Below, piece after piece: positions 34,848 to 44,022 of a DNA stretch of 64,000 nt. The notes under the pieces are model-generated. The model saw only the letters and a program-made list of their open reading frames with translations, had not been told where the DNA came from and made no database searches. Source of the DNA: Pseudoxanthomonas sp. (GTDB lineage: Bacteria; Pseudomonadota; Gammaproteobacteria; Xanthomonadales; Xanthomonadaceae); NCBI RefSeq assembly GCF_035999195.1, contig NZ_DASYGY010000009.1, positions 1,984,001 through 2,048,000 of the forward strand, in the 5' to 3' direction. Both the position numbers and the translations under genes were made by a program. Position 1 is the stretch's first letter. Every line of letters begins with the position of its first letter.

Positions 34848-35573
34848 ATGTCCGCCTCCCCGACGTCCCTTCCCGTGCTTCCCGGACAGCGCCTGCCCGG
34901 CCTGCCGTGGGTTTCGCTGATCCTGCTGGCCGCGGCTTGGCTGGCCTCGCAAGCGCTCGACCAGGCGTGGTCGTCGTGGCTGTTCCACTGGCAGGGCGAC
35001 GCGTGGTCGCTGAAGCGCGACATCCTGCTGGAGACGGTGCTGCACCGGGGCGGCCGCCTGGCGAGCCAGCTGGCGTGGGCCGGCGTGCTGGTGGCGACCG
35101 TGCTGCGCTGGCGTGCGCCGTCCGCGGTCCGCTGGACCCGTCCCGCCGCGCGACTGCTGGTGGCGGTCCTGCTCTCCACCGCCTGTGTCGCCTGGCTGAA
35201 GGCCACCACGCACATGGATTGCCCGTGGGATCTGGCCGGCTTCGGCGGCGATCGTCCCTTCGTGCCGCTGTTCGCCCCTCGGCCGGAGGGGCTGGGCGCA
35301 CCGGCCTGCTTTCCGGCGGCGCACGCGGCCGCCGGTTATGTGTGGGTGGCGCTGTACTTCTTCTTCCTGCACGCGGCACCGCGCTGGCGCCACCTGGGAC
35401 TGGCGGTGGGGCTGGCGGCCGGTGCCGTGTTCGGGCTGGCGCAACAGCTGCGCGGTGCGCACTTCCTGTCGCACGACATCGCCAGCCTTGCGGTCTGCTG
35501 GGCGGTGGCCTGCTGCGTGGATCGTCTCGGCGACCGGCGTGGCCCCTGCAGCGGTGGGGAGATGGGCACGTGA
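34848..35573 (+). CDS. PAP2-superfamily membrane phosphatase
   Basis: The 241-residue protein has about six membrane helices and the three phosphatase blocks: KATTHMDCPWDL (variant of K-x6-RP), CFPAAHAAAGY (variant of PSGH, with Ser-Gly replaced by Ala-Ala) and GAHFLSHDIAS (SR-x5-H). This variant set is seen in lipid A or undecaprenyl-pyrophosphate phosphatases such as LpxE/LpxT relatives. It overlaps the following EptA-like gene at GTGA. The chosen ATG at 34848 gives a short cytoplasmic start. Confidence 0.85.
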   Translation: MSASPTSLPVLPGQRLPGLPWVSLILLAAAWLASQALDQAWSSWLFHWQGDAWSLKRDILLETVLHRGGRLASQLAWAGVLVATVLRWRAPSAVRWTRPAARLLVAVLLSTACVAWLKATTHMDCPWDLAGFGGDRPFVPLFAPRPEGLGAPACFPAAHAAAGYVWVALYFFFLHAAPRWRHLGLAVGLAAGAVFGLAQQLRGAHFLSHDIASLAVCWAVACCVDRLGDRRGPCSGGEMGT

Positions 35574-37237
35574 GCACATCCGTCCTCGACCACGCGGCAC
35601 GGAGCTCCCGCCCGCGTCGCCTGCTGGCCCTGCTGCGTGTCCGTCCGCAGGTATCGCAGGAGGGGCTGATGCTGCTCGCCTGCGTCTACTTCAGCCTGTT
35701 CGCCAACGGCGTGTTCTGGCAGTCCGCCGCGCCGCATCCCTGGACACAATGGCGATGGACGCTGTCGCTGTTCCTGCTGGTCACCGCTGCGCATGGCGTG
35801 TGGCTGTCGCTGCTGGTCTGGCGGCGCACCGCGCGCGTGGTGCTGTCGGCGCTGGTGGTGGTGGCGGCGATCGCAGGGCATTACATGGCCGCCTACGGCA
35901 TCTACATCGACGCCGACATGGTGCGCAACGTGCTGCACACCGACTGGCGCGAAGCCAGCGAACTGATGGGCGTCGACGCCGCGCTGCCAGTGCTCGCCGC
36001 GATGCCCGCCCTGGTCGTGATCTGGCGCGTGCGGATACGCGAGCGCACGTGGCGGCGCGCGCTCGGCATGCGCGCCGCCTTCCTCGCCGGCGTGGTCGCG
36101 GTCGGCGTGCTCGGCGTGCTGCCCTCCACCCAGCAGCTGACGGCCTTCCTGCGCAACCAGCGTGAAGTCCGCTACCTGGTGACGCCGGCGAACGTGCTGG
36201 TATCGCTGGCCAAGGTGGTCAGCGAGGAACCGCCCGGCCACGTGCGTGCGTTGCTGCCCATGGGCGAGGATGCCGTGCAGTCGCCCGCCGCCACGATGCG
36301 CCGCCCGCGGCTGCTGGTGCTGGTGGTGGGCGAGACCGCGCGCGCGGCCAACTGGGGCCTCAATGGCTATGCACGGCAGACCACGCCGGAGCTGGCCAAG
36401 CGCCGGGTCCTCAACTTCCCGCACGTCGCCGCCTGCGGCAGCAGCACGGAAGTCTCGCTGCCCTGCATGTTCTCGCCGCTGGGGCGCGAGCATTACGACG
36501 AACAGGAGATCCGCAGCCACCAGTCGCTGCTGCATGTCCTGCAGCGCGCGGGGGTGGCCACGCGCTGGCGCGACAACCAGTCCGGCTGCAAGGGCGTCTG
36601 CGACGGGCTGCCGGTCGAAGACCTGCGTGCGCGCACCGATGCAGGCCTTTGCGACGGCACGCGCTGCCACGACGGCATCCTGCTGTCGGGCCTGGCCGAG
36701 GCGGCGCGGCGGGTGAACGGCGACCAGGTCATCGTGCTGCACATGCTGGGCAACCACGGGCCGACCTATGCCGAGCGCTATCCCCGGGACTTCGGCGTCT
36801 ACACCCCCGTCTGCACCACCTCCGACCTGGAGCGCTGCACGCGCGCGCAGATCACCAACGCCTACGACAACGCCCTGCGCTACACCGACCACCTGCTGGC
36901 GTCCGCCATCGACCGGCTGACGGACCTGCCGGGCTACGACACGGCCCTGCTGTACGTGTCCGACCACGGCGAATCGCTAGGCGAGAACGGGCTGTATCTG
37001 CACGGCATGCCCTACTCGATCGCCCCGCGCGAACAGCTGGAGGTGCCGATGGTCGCGTGGTTCTCGGACGGCTGGCGACGTTCCATGGACCTGGACGAGC
37101 GCTGCCTGCGGCGACAGGCGGCGGCCGGGCACTCGCACGACGACCTCTTCCACACCGTGCTGGGGCTGACCGACGTCAGGACCGCGCTGTACCGCCCGGA
37201 CCACGACATTTTCCTGACCTGCCGGGGCGCACGCTGA
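35570..37237 (+). CDS. eptA: Phosphoethanolamine transferase, EptA/MCR type
   Basis: The 555-residue inner-membrane enzyme transfers phosphoethanolamine from phosphatidylethanolamine to lipid A. It has five N-terminal membrane helices and a periplasmic sulfatase-like domain. The residues that bind zinc or take the phosphoethanolamine in EptA and MCR are present: Glu255 (GETARA), Thr293 (CGSSTEVS), His396 (GNHGPT), Asp465-His466 (SDHGES) and His478 (YLHGMP). The start is GTG at 35570, inside the stop of the PAP2 gene, with GGGGAG upstream. Activity would reduce binding of polymyxins; this is family knowledge, not shown here. Confidence 0.92.
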   Translation: MSTSVLDHAARSSRPRRLLALLRVRPQVSQEGLMLLACVYFSLFANGVFWQSAAPHPWTQWRWTLSLFLLVTAAHGVWLSLLVWRRTARVVLSALVVVAAIAGHYMAAYGIYIDADMVRNVLHTDWREASELMGVDAALPVLAAMPALVVIWRVRIRERTWRRALGMRAAFLAGVVAVGVLGVLPSTQQLTAFLRNQREVRYLVTPANVLVSLAKVVSEEPPGHVRALLPMGEDAVQSPAATMRRPRLLVLVVGETARAANWGLNGYARQTTPELAKRRVLNFPHVAACGSSTEVSLPCMFSPLGREHYDEQEIRSHQSLLHVLQRAGVATRWRDNQSGCKGVCDGLPVEDLRARTDAGLCDGTRCHDGILLSGLAEAARRVNGDQVIVLHMLGNHGPTYAERYPRDFGVYTPVCTTSDLERCTRAQITNAYDNALRYTDHLLASAIDRLTDLPGYDTALLYVSDHGESLGENGLYLHGMPYSIAPREQLEVPMVAWFSDGWRRSMDLDERCLRRQAAAGHSHDDLFHTVLGLTDVRTALYRPDHDIFLTCRGAR

Positions 37238-37995
37238 TGGCCATCCTTCCACCCTCGCCTGCCATGAGCCTGTCCGTCGTCATCCCCGTCTTCAACGAAC
37301 GCGACAACATCGGTCCGCTGGTGCACGAAGTGGTGCAGCACCTGCGCGGCCGGGTCGCCTTCGATGTGGTCTGCGTGGACGACCGGTCCGACGACGATAC
37401 CCGCGACGTGCTGGCGGCGCTGAAGGCCGAGGTGCCGGAACTGCGCGTGTTGCTGCACCTGCAGCGCGGCGGGCAGAGCGCGGCGATCCGCACCGGCGTG
37501 AAGCAGGCGCTGTCGCCGTGGATCGCCACCCTCGATGGCGACGGGCAGAACGATCCGGCCGACATCCCGAAGCTGCTCGCCGCGCGCGACGCCGCCGATG
37601 CGCAGACCAAGCTGTTCGCCGGCTGGCGCGTCGACCGCAAGGACACGGCGAGCAAGCGCTGGGCGTCGCGCTGGGCCAACCGCATCCGCAAGCGCCTGCT
37701 GCACGACGACACGCCGGACACCGGCTGCGGCATCAAGCTGTTCGAGCGCGCCGCCTTCCTCGAACTGCCCTACTTCGACCACATGCACCGCTACCTGCCG
37801 GCGCTGATGCAGCGCGCGGGATGGAAGACGGTGAGCGTACCGGTCTCGCACCGTCCGCGGCGCGCCGGACAGTCCAAGTACACCAATCTCGGCCGCGCCC
37901 TGGTGGGCATCCGCGACCTGATGGGCGTGTCCTGGCTGATCCAGCGCAGCCATGTGACCCCGGTCAGCGAGCTCAACGCGGGGCGCAAGCCATGA
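37237..37995 (+). CDS. Family 2 glycosyltransferase (DPM1/ArnC-like)
   Basis: The 252-residue enzyme has the GT-A fold: VVIPVFNERDNIG, VCVDDRSDDDT (DDxSxDxT nucleotide site), LDGDGQNDPADIPKLL (DxD-type) and DTGCGIKLFERAAF. It lacks C-terminal membrane helices, like dolichol-phosphate mannosyltransferase-type enzymes, and most likely charges undecaprenyl phosphate with the sugar used by the ArnT-like protein. ATG overlaps the EptA stop (TGATG). The stop overlaps LAB_N in ATGA. Confidence 0.88.
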   Translation: MAILPPSPAMSLSVVIPVFNERDNIGPLVHEVVQHLRGRVAFDVVCVDDRSDDDTRDVLAALKAEVPELRVLLHLQRGGQSAAIRTGVKQALSPWIATLDGDGQNDPADIPKLLAARDAADAQTKLFAGWRVDRKDTASKRWASRWANRIRKRLLHDDTPDTGCGIKLFERAAFLELPYFDHMHRYLPALMQRAGWKTVSVPVSHRPRRAGQSKYTNLGRALVGIRDLMGVSWLIQRSHVTPVSELNAGRKP

Positions 37996-38348
37996 GCGCG
38001 ATGGACCAGGAACTCCTCTGGCTGGGCTGGACCGGCCTGCACATGACGCCGTGGAAACTGATCGGCCTGACCGGCGCGGCGCTGTTCGGCGCGCGCTGGC
38101 TGGTGCAGTTCGTGGCCTCGCGGCGCGCGCGGCGGCCGGTGATCCCGCGCGCGTTCTGGTACATGAGCCTGGCCGGCAGCCTGATGGCGCTCAGCTACTT
38201 CCTGTTCTCGTCGAAGCAGGACGCGGTCGGCGTGCTGCAGAACCTGCTGCCGGCGTTCACCGCCGCCTACAGCCTGTTCCTGGACGTACGCCACGGCCGC
38301 GAGCAGAAGGCCGCCGCGCGCAACGCGGCGGGCCATCCTGCGCGCTGA
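37992..38348 (+). CDS. LAB_N-domain small membrane protein
   Basis: The 118-residue protein has three membrane segments and the LAB_N pattern (GLTGAALFGARWLVQFVASR, PRAFWYMSLAGSLMALSYFL). The domain is named from fusions to lipid A disaccharide synthase, but stand-alone copies are usually found beside GT2/GT-C pairs and may act in carrier-lipid transport. It ends the unit and abuts the convergent PQQ-type gene with no gap. Confidence 0.85.
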   Translation: MSAMDQELLWLGWTGLHMTPWKLIGLTGAALFGARWLVQFVASRRARRPVIPRAFWYMSLAGSLMALSYFLFSSKQDAVGVLQNLLPAFTAAYSLFLDVRHGREQKAAARNAAGHPAR

Positions 38349-39611
38349 TCAACTGCGGTTCGGCGTGAGCTTCAGCAGGCGCCCACCGCCGCCGTCCTCC
38401 AGCAGCCACAGCGCGCCGTCCGGGCCCTGCTCGACCTCGCGGATGCGCCGACCCATCGGATAGCGCCGCGACTCGCGCGCCTGCGTGCCGGTGAACTCGA
38501 TCTCGACCAGCGCCTGCGACGCCAGCCCGCCGATGAAGCCCTTGCCACGGAACCACGGGAACAGGTTGCCGGAGTAGATGACGAAGCCGGCCGGCGCGAT
38601 CACCGGCGTCCACCACGCCTCGGGCGCATTGAAGTCCGGACGCGTGGGATGGTCGGGGATGTTGGTGCCGTCGTAGTGGTTGCCGTTGGAAACCACGGGC
38701 CAGCCGTAGTTGGTGCCGCGCTCGATCAGGTTCAGTTCGTCGCCGCCCGCCGGCCCCATCTCGTGGGTCCACAGCCGCCCCGCATTGTCGAAGGCGATGC
38801 CGAGCATGTTGCGGTGGCCCAGCGTCCATACCTGGGCGGCAATGCCGCCCTGCGCGGCGAACGGATTGTCCGGCGGCACGCTGCCATCGTCGTTGAGGCG
38901 GATCAGCTTGCCGAGCGAGGACTGCAGGTCCTGGGCGGGCGTCTGCTGGTCGCGCTCGCTGGAGGTGATCCACAGCTTGCCGTCGGCGCCGAAGGCGAGC
39001 CGGTGGCCGTAATGGTTCCCGCCGCTGACCTTCGGCAGCTGGCGCCAGATCACCTGCAGGTTGGACAGGCTGCCGCCGTTGCCGCTGGCATCGAGCTGCA
39101 GGGTCGCGCGCGCCACCGCCGCGCCGCGCGTGCTGCCGCTGCCCGTTTCGGCGTAGCTGAGATAGACCAGACGGTTGTCGGCGAAACGCGGGTGCAGCAG
39201 CACGTCGCCCAGCCCGCCCTGTCCGCCGTACGCCACCGCCGGCACGCCGATGACCTCGCCGACCTGGCCGGTGGCCACGTTCGCCAGGCGCAGCCTGCCG
39301 GACTTCTCCGTCACCAGCAGGCGGCCATCGGGCAGGAACGTCATCGCCCACGGCTCGTTGAAGGTGGCCACCGGCGCGCTGGTGAACGGGGGATCGGGCA
39401 CGGCACGGGCGCGCGACAGTCCAGCCATGACGCGCCCGGTATCGGACGGCGCGGCGTCCGGCGCCGGGGTCACCGACACGACGGGCGCGGGTGGTGGCGC
39501 CACGCGCGCAGCGCGCGATGCGACCACGACCTCCACGCCCTGCTCGTTCACGGCGGCCCGCTGGCACGCGGCCATGCCGAGGCAACAGACAAGCAGCAAC
39601 GGCACTCTCAT
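38349..39611 (-). CDS. PQQ-type sugar dehydrogenase-like lipoprotein
   Basis: The 420-residue protein has a lipoprotein signal (LGMAAC, Cys16), a low-complexity linker and a six-bladed propeller of the glucose/sorbosone dehydrogenase family (FNEPWAMTFLPDGRLLVTE, GGQGGLGDVLLHPRF, GNHYGHRLAFGADGKLWIT, GHRNMLGIAFD, NYGWPVVSNGNHYDG). The active-site His and the calcium/PQQ loops can be recognised. It may oxidise an aldose in the periplasm. Whether PQQ is made is not visible here. It follows nagX by 74 bases on the minus strand. Confidence 0.86.
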   Translation of the reverse strand: MRVPLLLVCCLGMAACQRAAVNEQGVEVVVASRAARVAPPPAPVVSVTPAPDAAPSDTGRVMAGLSRARAVPDPPFTSAPVATFNEPWAMTFLPDGRLLVTEKSGRLRLANVATGQVGEVIGVPAVAYGGQGGLGDVLLHPRFADNRLVYLSYAETGSGSTRGAAVARATLQLDASGNGGSLSNLQVIWRQLPKVSGGNHYGHRLAFGADGKLWITSSERDQQTPAQDLQSSLGKLIRLNDDGSVPPDNPFAAQGGIAAQVWTLGHRNMLGIAFDNAGRLWTHEMGPAGGDELNLIERGTNYGWPVVSNGNHYDGTNIPDHPTRPDFNAPEAWWTPVIAPAGFVIYSGNLFPWFRGKGFIGGLASQALVEIEFTGTQARESRRYPMGRRIREVEQGPDGALWLLEDGGGGRLLKLTPNRS

Positions 39612-39685
39612 GCGGGCGGCTCCGGCGGGGGTGGCTGTCTTTGTACGCCGCCCGTCCGAAGAAAAGCGTGACGGCAGGCAGGCCT

Positions 39686-40756
39686 TCAGACCTTCAGGTA
39701 CCAGCCGCGACGATCCATCGCCCGGACCACCAGCCACCAGACGCCGACGAATGCCAGTGCGAACGCGAGCGAAGGCACGTAAGCGCCGAAGCGCGGCGTC
39801 ATCCAGCCGGCGAACACGCTTTCGTACAGCGGCCCCATCCAGCCGAGGGCAAGCAGCACATAGGTCATCACGGCGGCACCGACGTAGGCGGCGATCGCGT
39901 TCACGCCGAAGCGACGGCCGAACGCCGGCCAGCCACGACGGTCCACCAGCCCATGCGCCACCCGCAGCGAGAGCATGGCGCAGCCGCCGGCGAACACCAC
40001 GTAGGACGAGGTCCACAACGCCTTGTTCAACGGAAACACCAGCGACCACGCGCATCCGAGCAGGACCATGGCGATACCGGCGCCGCCGAGCGCGCGGGTC
40101 GCGCCCGACCGCAACCAGGTACCGGCGCGCACCCCGAGCAGCGTGGTGGCGAGGGCGGGCAGCGTGCTCAACAGCCCTTCCGGATCCTGGCCGCGCATCG
40201 CGACCGCATCCCACTGGTACAGCCGTGGCCCGGACAACGCGGTATCCACCCGCGCCGCCAGGTTCGTGTACGGGTCGTAGCCCCACGGCGCCAGCAGTGC
40301 CCAGTAGCCGAGCAGCGTCGCCACGATCGACGCCCACTGCACGCGCGGCGTCGTGTACAGCGCGACCAGACCCGCGATGGCGAAGCACAGGCCGATCCGC
40401 TGCAGCACGCCCCACGGGCGGAAGGAGGGCCGGTCCAGCAGCAGGTAGGCCAGCAGGTGCAGCGCCAGACCCAGCGCGACGATCTTCGCCGCCCGCCACA
40501 GCACCGCGCGCACCAGCACGGATCGCGGAACGCCTGCCTCCCGCCGCGGCACCACGCCCAGTGCGATCGAGACGCCGACGATGAACAGGAAGAACGGGAA
40601 CACCAGGTCGGTCGGCGTGACGCCATGCCATTCGGCATGCAACAGCGGCGCGTACACATGCGACCAGTCGCCCGGCGTGTTGACCAGCAGCATCGCCGCG
40701 ACCGTCAGGCCCCGCAGCGCATCGACGGATGCGAACCGGGCCGGCACGACACTCAT
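39686..40756 (-). CDS. nagX: NagX-like membrane protein (DUF5009/HGSNAT-type)
   Basis: The 356-residue inner-membrane protein has about ten helices and the opening FASVDALRGLTVAAMLLVN and FFLFIVGVSIAL typical of the family related to heparan-alpha-glucosaminide acetyltransferase. NagX occurs in GlcNAc/chitin loci of Shewanella and xanthomonads; a role in transport or acetyl transfer is proposed, not proven. It starts ten bases after the nagA stop. Confidence 0.83.
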   Translation of the reverse strand: MSVVPARFASVDALRGLTVAAMLLVNTPGDWSHVYAPLLHAEWHGVTPTDLVFPFFLFIVGVSIALGVVPRREAGVPRSVLVRAVLWRAAKIVALGLALHLLAYLLLDRPSFRPWGVLQRIGLCFAIAGLVALYTTPRVQWASIVATLLGYWALLAPWGYDPYTNLAARVDTALSGPRLYQWDAVAMRGQDPEGLLSTLPALATTLLGVRAGTWLRSGATRALGGAGIAMVLLGCAWSLVFPLNKALWTSSYVVFAGGCAMLSLRVAHGLVDRRGWPAFGRRFGVNAIAAYVGAAVMTYVLLALGWMGPLYESVFAGWMTPRFGAYVPSLAFALAFVGVWWLVVRAMDRRGWYLKV

Positions 40757-40766
40757 GCGGCGACGT

Positions 40767-41912
40767 TCACTCGCCGCCGATCCACGTACCGGTCACCTGC
40801 AGGTCCGCATCCAGGGCCACCAGGTCGGCGCGATAGCCGGGCGCGATGCGGCCGTGCGTATCGCCCAGCCCGAGGAACTCCGCCGGATACGTCGATGCCA
40901 TGCGTGCGGCTTCCTCCAGCGGCACACCGACCAATCGCACGCTGTTGCGTACGGCGGTGGCCATGTCCAGCGCAGAACCCGCCAGCGAACCGGCGGCGTT
41001 GCGCACCACCCCGTCGACGGCGGTGATGGTTTCGCCATACAGATCGAACGCCGGATCGTCGGAACCGACCATCGGCATCGCATCGGTCACCAGGAACACC
41101 TTGCCGCGCGGCTTGGCCGCCAGCGCCACGCGCAGGCTGGCCGGATGCACGTGCACGCCGTCGGCGATCACGCCGCACCAGCAGCCATCGTCTTCCAGCG
41201 CCGCGCCGACCGCGCCGGGCTCGCGTCCCTGCAGCGGCGACATCGCGTTGTAGAGGTGGGTGAAGCCCGATACGCCGGCCTCGATGCCGGCACGGATCTG
41301 CTCGTAGGTGGCCGCTGTGTGCCCGGCGACGACGATGGCGCCGCGCGCGACCATCGCGCGGATGGTGTCGGCCGGCACCTGTTCCGGTGCCAGCGTCAGC
41401 AGCGTCACGCCGTTGTCGAGCGAGGTGGCCATCGCGATCTCGTCGGCATCCGGCACGCGGAACTTGCCGGCATCATGCGTGCCCTTGCGCGCAGGCGCGA
41501 GATACGGCCCTTCCAGGTGGAGGCCGAGCACGCCGGGCACGCCCTGCGCGATGGCCTCGCGGGTCGCCTCGACGGCGCGCGCCATCACTTCCGCGTCGTC
41601 GCTGATCAGCGTCGGCAGCAGGCCGGTGGTGCCGAAGCGGCGATGCGCCTGTGCGATGGCGCGGATCGCCTCGACGCTCGTGTCGTTGTTGAACAGCACG
41701 CCACCGCCACCGTTCACCTGCGCATCGATGAAGCCCGGCACGAGTGCGGCACCGTCCAGGTCATGGCGGATGGCGTCGGCCGGCAGCGCTTCGACGGCCA
41801 CGAGATCGGCGATCAGGCCGTCCTGCATCAGCACGGCCAGCCCCTCGACGAAGCCGTCGGGCGTCAGCACGCGGGCGTTGCACAGGGCGGTGGCAAGGCG
41901 GGGCGCGTTCAT
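40767..41912 (-). CDS. nagA: N-acetylglucosamine-6-phosphate deacetylase
   Basis: The 381-residue cytosolic enzyme makes glucosamine 6-phosphate and acetate. It is an amidohydrolase barrel: PGFIDAQVNGGGG, LGLHLEGPYLAPARKGTHD (metal Glu), GHTAATYEQ (metal His), THLYNAMSPLQGREPG and the catalytic Asp in VTDAMPMVG. ATG at 41912 overlaps the nagB-II stop in ATGA. Confidence 0.95.
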   Translation of the reverse strand: MNAPRLATALCNARVLTPDGFVEGLAVLMQDGLIADLVAVEALPADAIRHDLDGAALVPGFIDAQVNGGGGVLFNNDTSVEAIRAIAQAHRRFGTTGLLPTLISDDAEVMARAVEATREAIAQGVPGVLGLHLEGPYLAPARKGTHDAGKFRVPDADEIAMATSLDNGVTLLTLAPEQVPADTIRAMVARGAIVVAGHTAATYEQIRAGIEAGVSGFTHLYNAMSPLQGREPGAVGAALEDDGCWCGVIADGVHVHPASLRVALAAKPRGKVFLVTDAMPMVGSDDPAFDLYGETITAVDGVVRNAAGSLAGSALDMATAVRNSVRLVGVPLEEAARMASTYPAEFLGLGDTHGRIAPGYRADLVALDADLQVTGTWIGGE

Positions 41913-42943
41913 ACCGTTTCGGTGACCTTGTTGAGGTGCGGCGGCACATCCGGATTGTGGCCACGCCGCAGCGCCAGCGCGTTGATGGCACGGTAGAAAC
42001 TCTGGATGGTCAGCAGCGGCGCGCACGCCGGATGCGGTGCGTCGACCAGCGGGAGATCGCCCTGCCGCGACGCCACCCACACCTGCGCACCGCGCCCGCG
42101 GAACTCCTGCGCCAGCGCCAGCATGCCGGCTTCGGTTTCATCCGGCTGCGCGAAGCACAGCACCGGGAAACCGGGCCCGACCAGCGCCATCGGCCCGTGC
42201 TTCACTTCGGCCGAGCTGTAGGCCTCGGCATGCAGGCCGCAGGTTTCCTTGAACTTCAGCGCGGCTTCCTGCGCGGCGGCCAGGCCGAGGCCGCGCCCCA
42301 ACACGAACAGGTTGTGCGCACCGACCAGCCCCTCCGTCAGCGGCGACCAGTCGGCCTGCCACGCACGCTGCAGCGCGTCGGGCAAGGCCAGCGCGGCATC
42401 GTGCAGTGGTGCCTCGTCCTTCCAGTACGCGGCGAGTTGCAGGATCGCGGCGAGCGAACCGAGATAGCTCTTCGTCGCCGCCACGCTGCGCTCGGGCCCC
42501 GCGTGCATCGGCAGCACGGTATCGGCCAGCTGCGCCAGCGGCGAGTCGGCGACGTTGACGATCGCCACCACGCGCGCACCGGCGTCCTTGGCCGCCGTCG
42601 CATTGCGCAGCAGGTCGGGACTCTTGCCCGACTGCGAGATCACCACGTACAGCGCGCCAGCCAGCCGCTGTTTCGCTTCGTATACCGAACCGACCGACGG
42701 CGACGCGGACGCGGTCACCACGCCGAGCTGCGTTTCGAACAGGTACTTCGCGTAGGTGGCGGCGTGGTCGGAGCTGCCGCGCGCGCAGGTCACGACGAAC
42801 GGCGGCGGCGTGCGGCGCAGGTCGGCGGCGAGCGCCTTCACGGTATCGGCGTTGCGCGCGTACTGGTCGGCGATGATCGCGGCGGCTTGGGCGGCCTCCT
42901 GGTGCATCAGGGTGTCGGAAGGAGCGGGAAGCGATGGGGTCAT
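41909..42943 (-). CDS. nagB-II: SIS-domain glucosamine-6-phosphate deaminase (NagB-II type)
   Basis: The 344-residue protein has two SIS domains (CARGSSDHAATYAKYLFE, SQSGKSPDLL, ATKSYLGSLA; then LGRGLGLAAAQEAALKFKET, SAEVKHGPMAL) like GlmS without its glutaminase. In GlcNAc loci it acts as the non-orthologous replacement of NagB, converting glucosamine 6-phosphate to fructose 6-phosphate and ammonia. ATG overlaps the regulator stop, and its stop overlaps nagA. Confidence 0.9.
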   Translation of the reverse strand: MTPSLPAPSDTLMHQEAAQAAAIIADQYARNADTVKALAADLRRTPPPFVVTCARGSSDHAATYAKYLFETQLGVVTASASPSVGSVYEAKQRLAGALYVVISQSGKSPDLLRNATAAKDAGARVVAIVNVADSPLAQLADTVLPMHAGPERSVAATKSYLGSLAAILQLAAYWKDEAPLHDAALALPDALQRAWQADWSPLTEGLVGAHNLFVLGRGLGLAAAQEAALKFKETCGLHAEAYSSAEVKHGPMALVGPGFPVLCFAQPDETEAGMLALAQEFRGRGAQVWVASRQGDLPLVDAPHPACAPLLTIQSFYRAINALALRRGHNPDVPPHLNKVTETV

Positions 42944-44022
42944 GGCGAGAGGGGTTCGGGTCGTTCCGTGCGCGGCCGGACCGGCGCGGTGGAGCCGCGC
43001 ACCACCAGCTGCGGCACGAAGCCCTGGTTGTGCACGGGGGTGGGGTTGTCGTCGTAGGCGTCGGTGCGCAGGCCGGCGATCAGCAGGCGTGCGGCCTGCT
43101 TGGCGATGTCCTGCGTGGCCTGCTTGGCGGTGGTCAGCGGCGGCCAGGACTGCTTGGAGAACGGGCTGTCCTCGAAACCGGCGATGGACAGGTCGTAGGG
43201 CACGTTCATGCCGGCTGACTTGGCGGCGGCCAGCACGCCGGCGGCGATTTCGTCGTTGGAGCCGAAGATCGCGGTCGGCGGCTCGCGCAGCGCCAGCAGG
43301 CGGCGCGCACCGCGGAAACCGTCGTCGAAGGTGTAGTCGCCCGGCACCACGAGATGCTTGTCGAGCGTGATGCCGTAATCCTTCAGCGCCTTCTCGTAAC
43401 CGGCATAGCGCTCGGTACTCGAACGATGCGCCAGCCCGCCCCACAGGAATCCGATGCGCTGGTGGCCCAGCTGGATCAGGTGTTCGGTGATCTCGTAGGC
43501 GGCGTCGCGGTCGTCCACGTAGACACAGGGCAGGCCGTCCTCGGGATCCTCGGTGGCGGCGATGATGCGCACCAGCTTCACCCCGCGCGCCGCAAGGGCG
43601 GTCACGAGGTCGGCGCGCTCGGACATCGGCGCGGTCAGCACCAGCCCGGCCAGCCGCGAACGCTGCACGAATTCCACCAGTTCCTCCGCCAGCAGCGGCG
43701 ACGTGGAATCCACCGGATGGATCTGCAGGCCGAAGCCGGTTTCCTTGCACGCGGCCAGCACACCGTTCTGCACGCCGATGATGTGGTACGGGTTGGGGTT
43801 GTCGTAGACCAGCCCGATCACGAACGGCGTGCCGCTGCGCAGGTTGCGCGCGGACTGGTCCGGTTCGTAGTCCAGCTCGGCGATGGCGTGCAGCACGCGC
43901 GCGCGCGTGCCCTGCAGCACCGACGGTTCGTTGTTGATGACCCGGGACACGGTCTTCAGCGAGACCTTCGCGCGTTCGGCGACGTCCTTGATGGTGGGTC
44001 GGCGCATGGGCGTTTCCGTCAT
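42940..44022 (-). CDS. nagR: LacI-family regulator of GlcNAc use
   Basis: The 360-residue repressor has an N-terminal helix-turn-helix (RPTIKDVAERAKVSLKTVSR, VINNEPSVL) and a periplasmic-binding-type sensor domain. ATG at 44022 overlaps the nagP stop in ATGA; an internal ATG at 44007 is the alternative. It lies inside the operon it presumably controls, and two copies of a palindrome fit for a LacI protein stand upstream. The effector is probably GlcNAc 6-phosphate or a related sugar. The gene is called nagR or nagQ in related loci. Confidence 0.88.
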   Translation of the reverse strand: MTETPMRRPTIKDVAERAKVSLKTVSRVINNEPSVLQGTRARVLHAIAELDYEPDQSARNLRSGTPFVIGLVYDNPNPYHIIGVQNGVLAACKETGFGLQIHPVDSTSPLLAEELVEFVQRSRLAGLVLTAPMSERADLVTALAARGVKLVRIIAATEDPEDGLPCVYVDDRDAAYEITEHLIQLGHQRIGFLWGGLAHRSSTERYAGYEKALKDYGITLDKHLVVPGDYTFDDGFRGARRLLALREPPTAIFGSNDEIAAGVLAAAKSAGMNVPYDLSIAGFEDSPFSKQSWPPLTTAKQATQDIAKQAARLLIAGLRTDAYDDNPTPVHNQGFVPQLVVRGSTAPVRPRTERPEPLSP

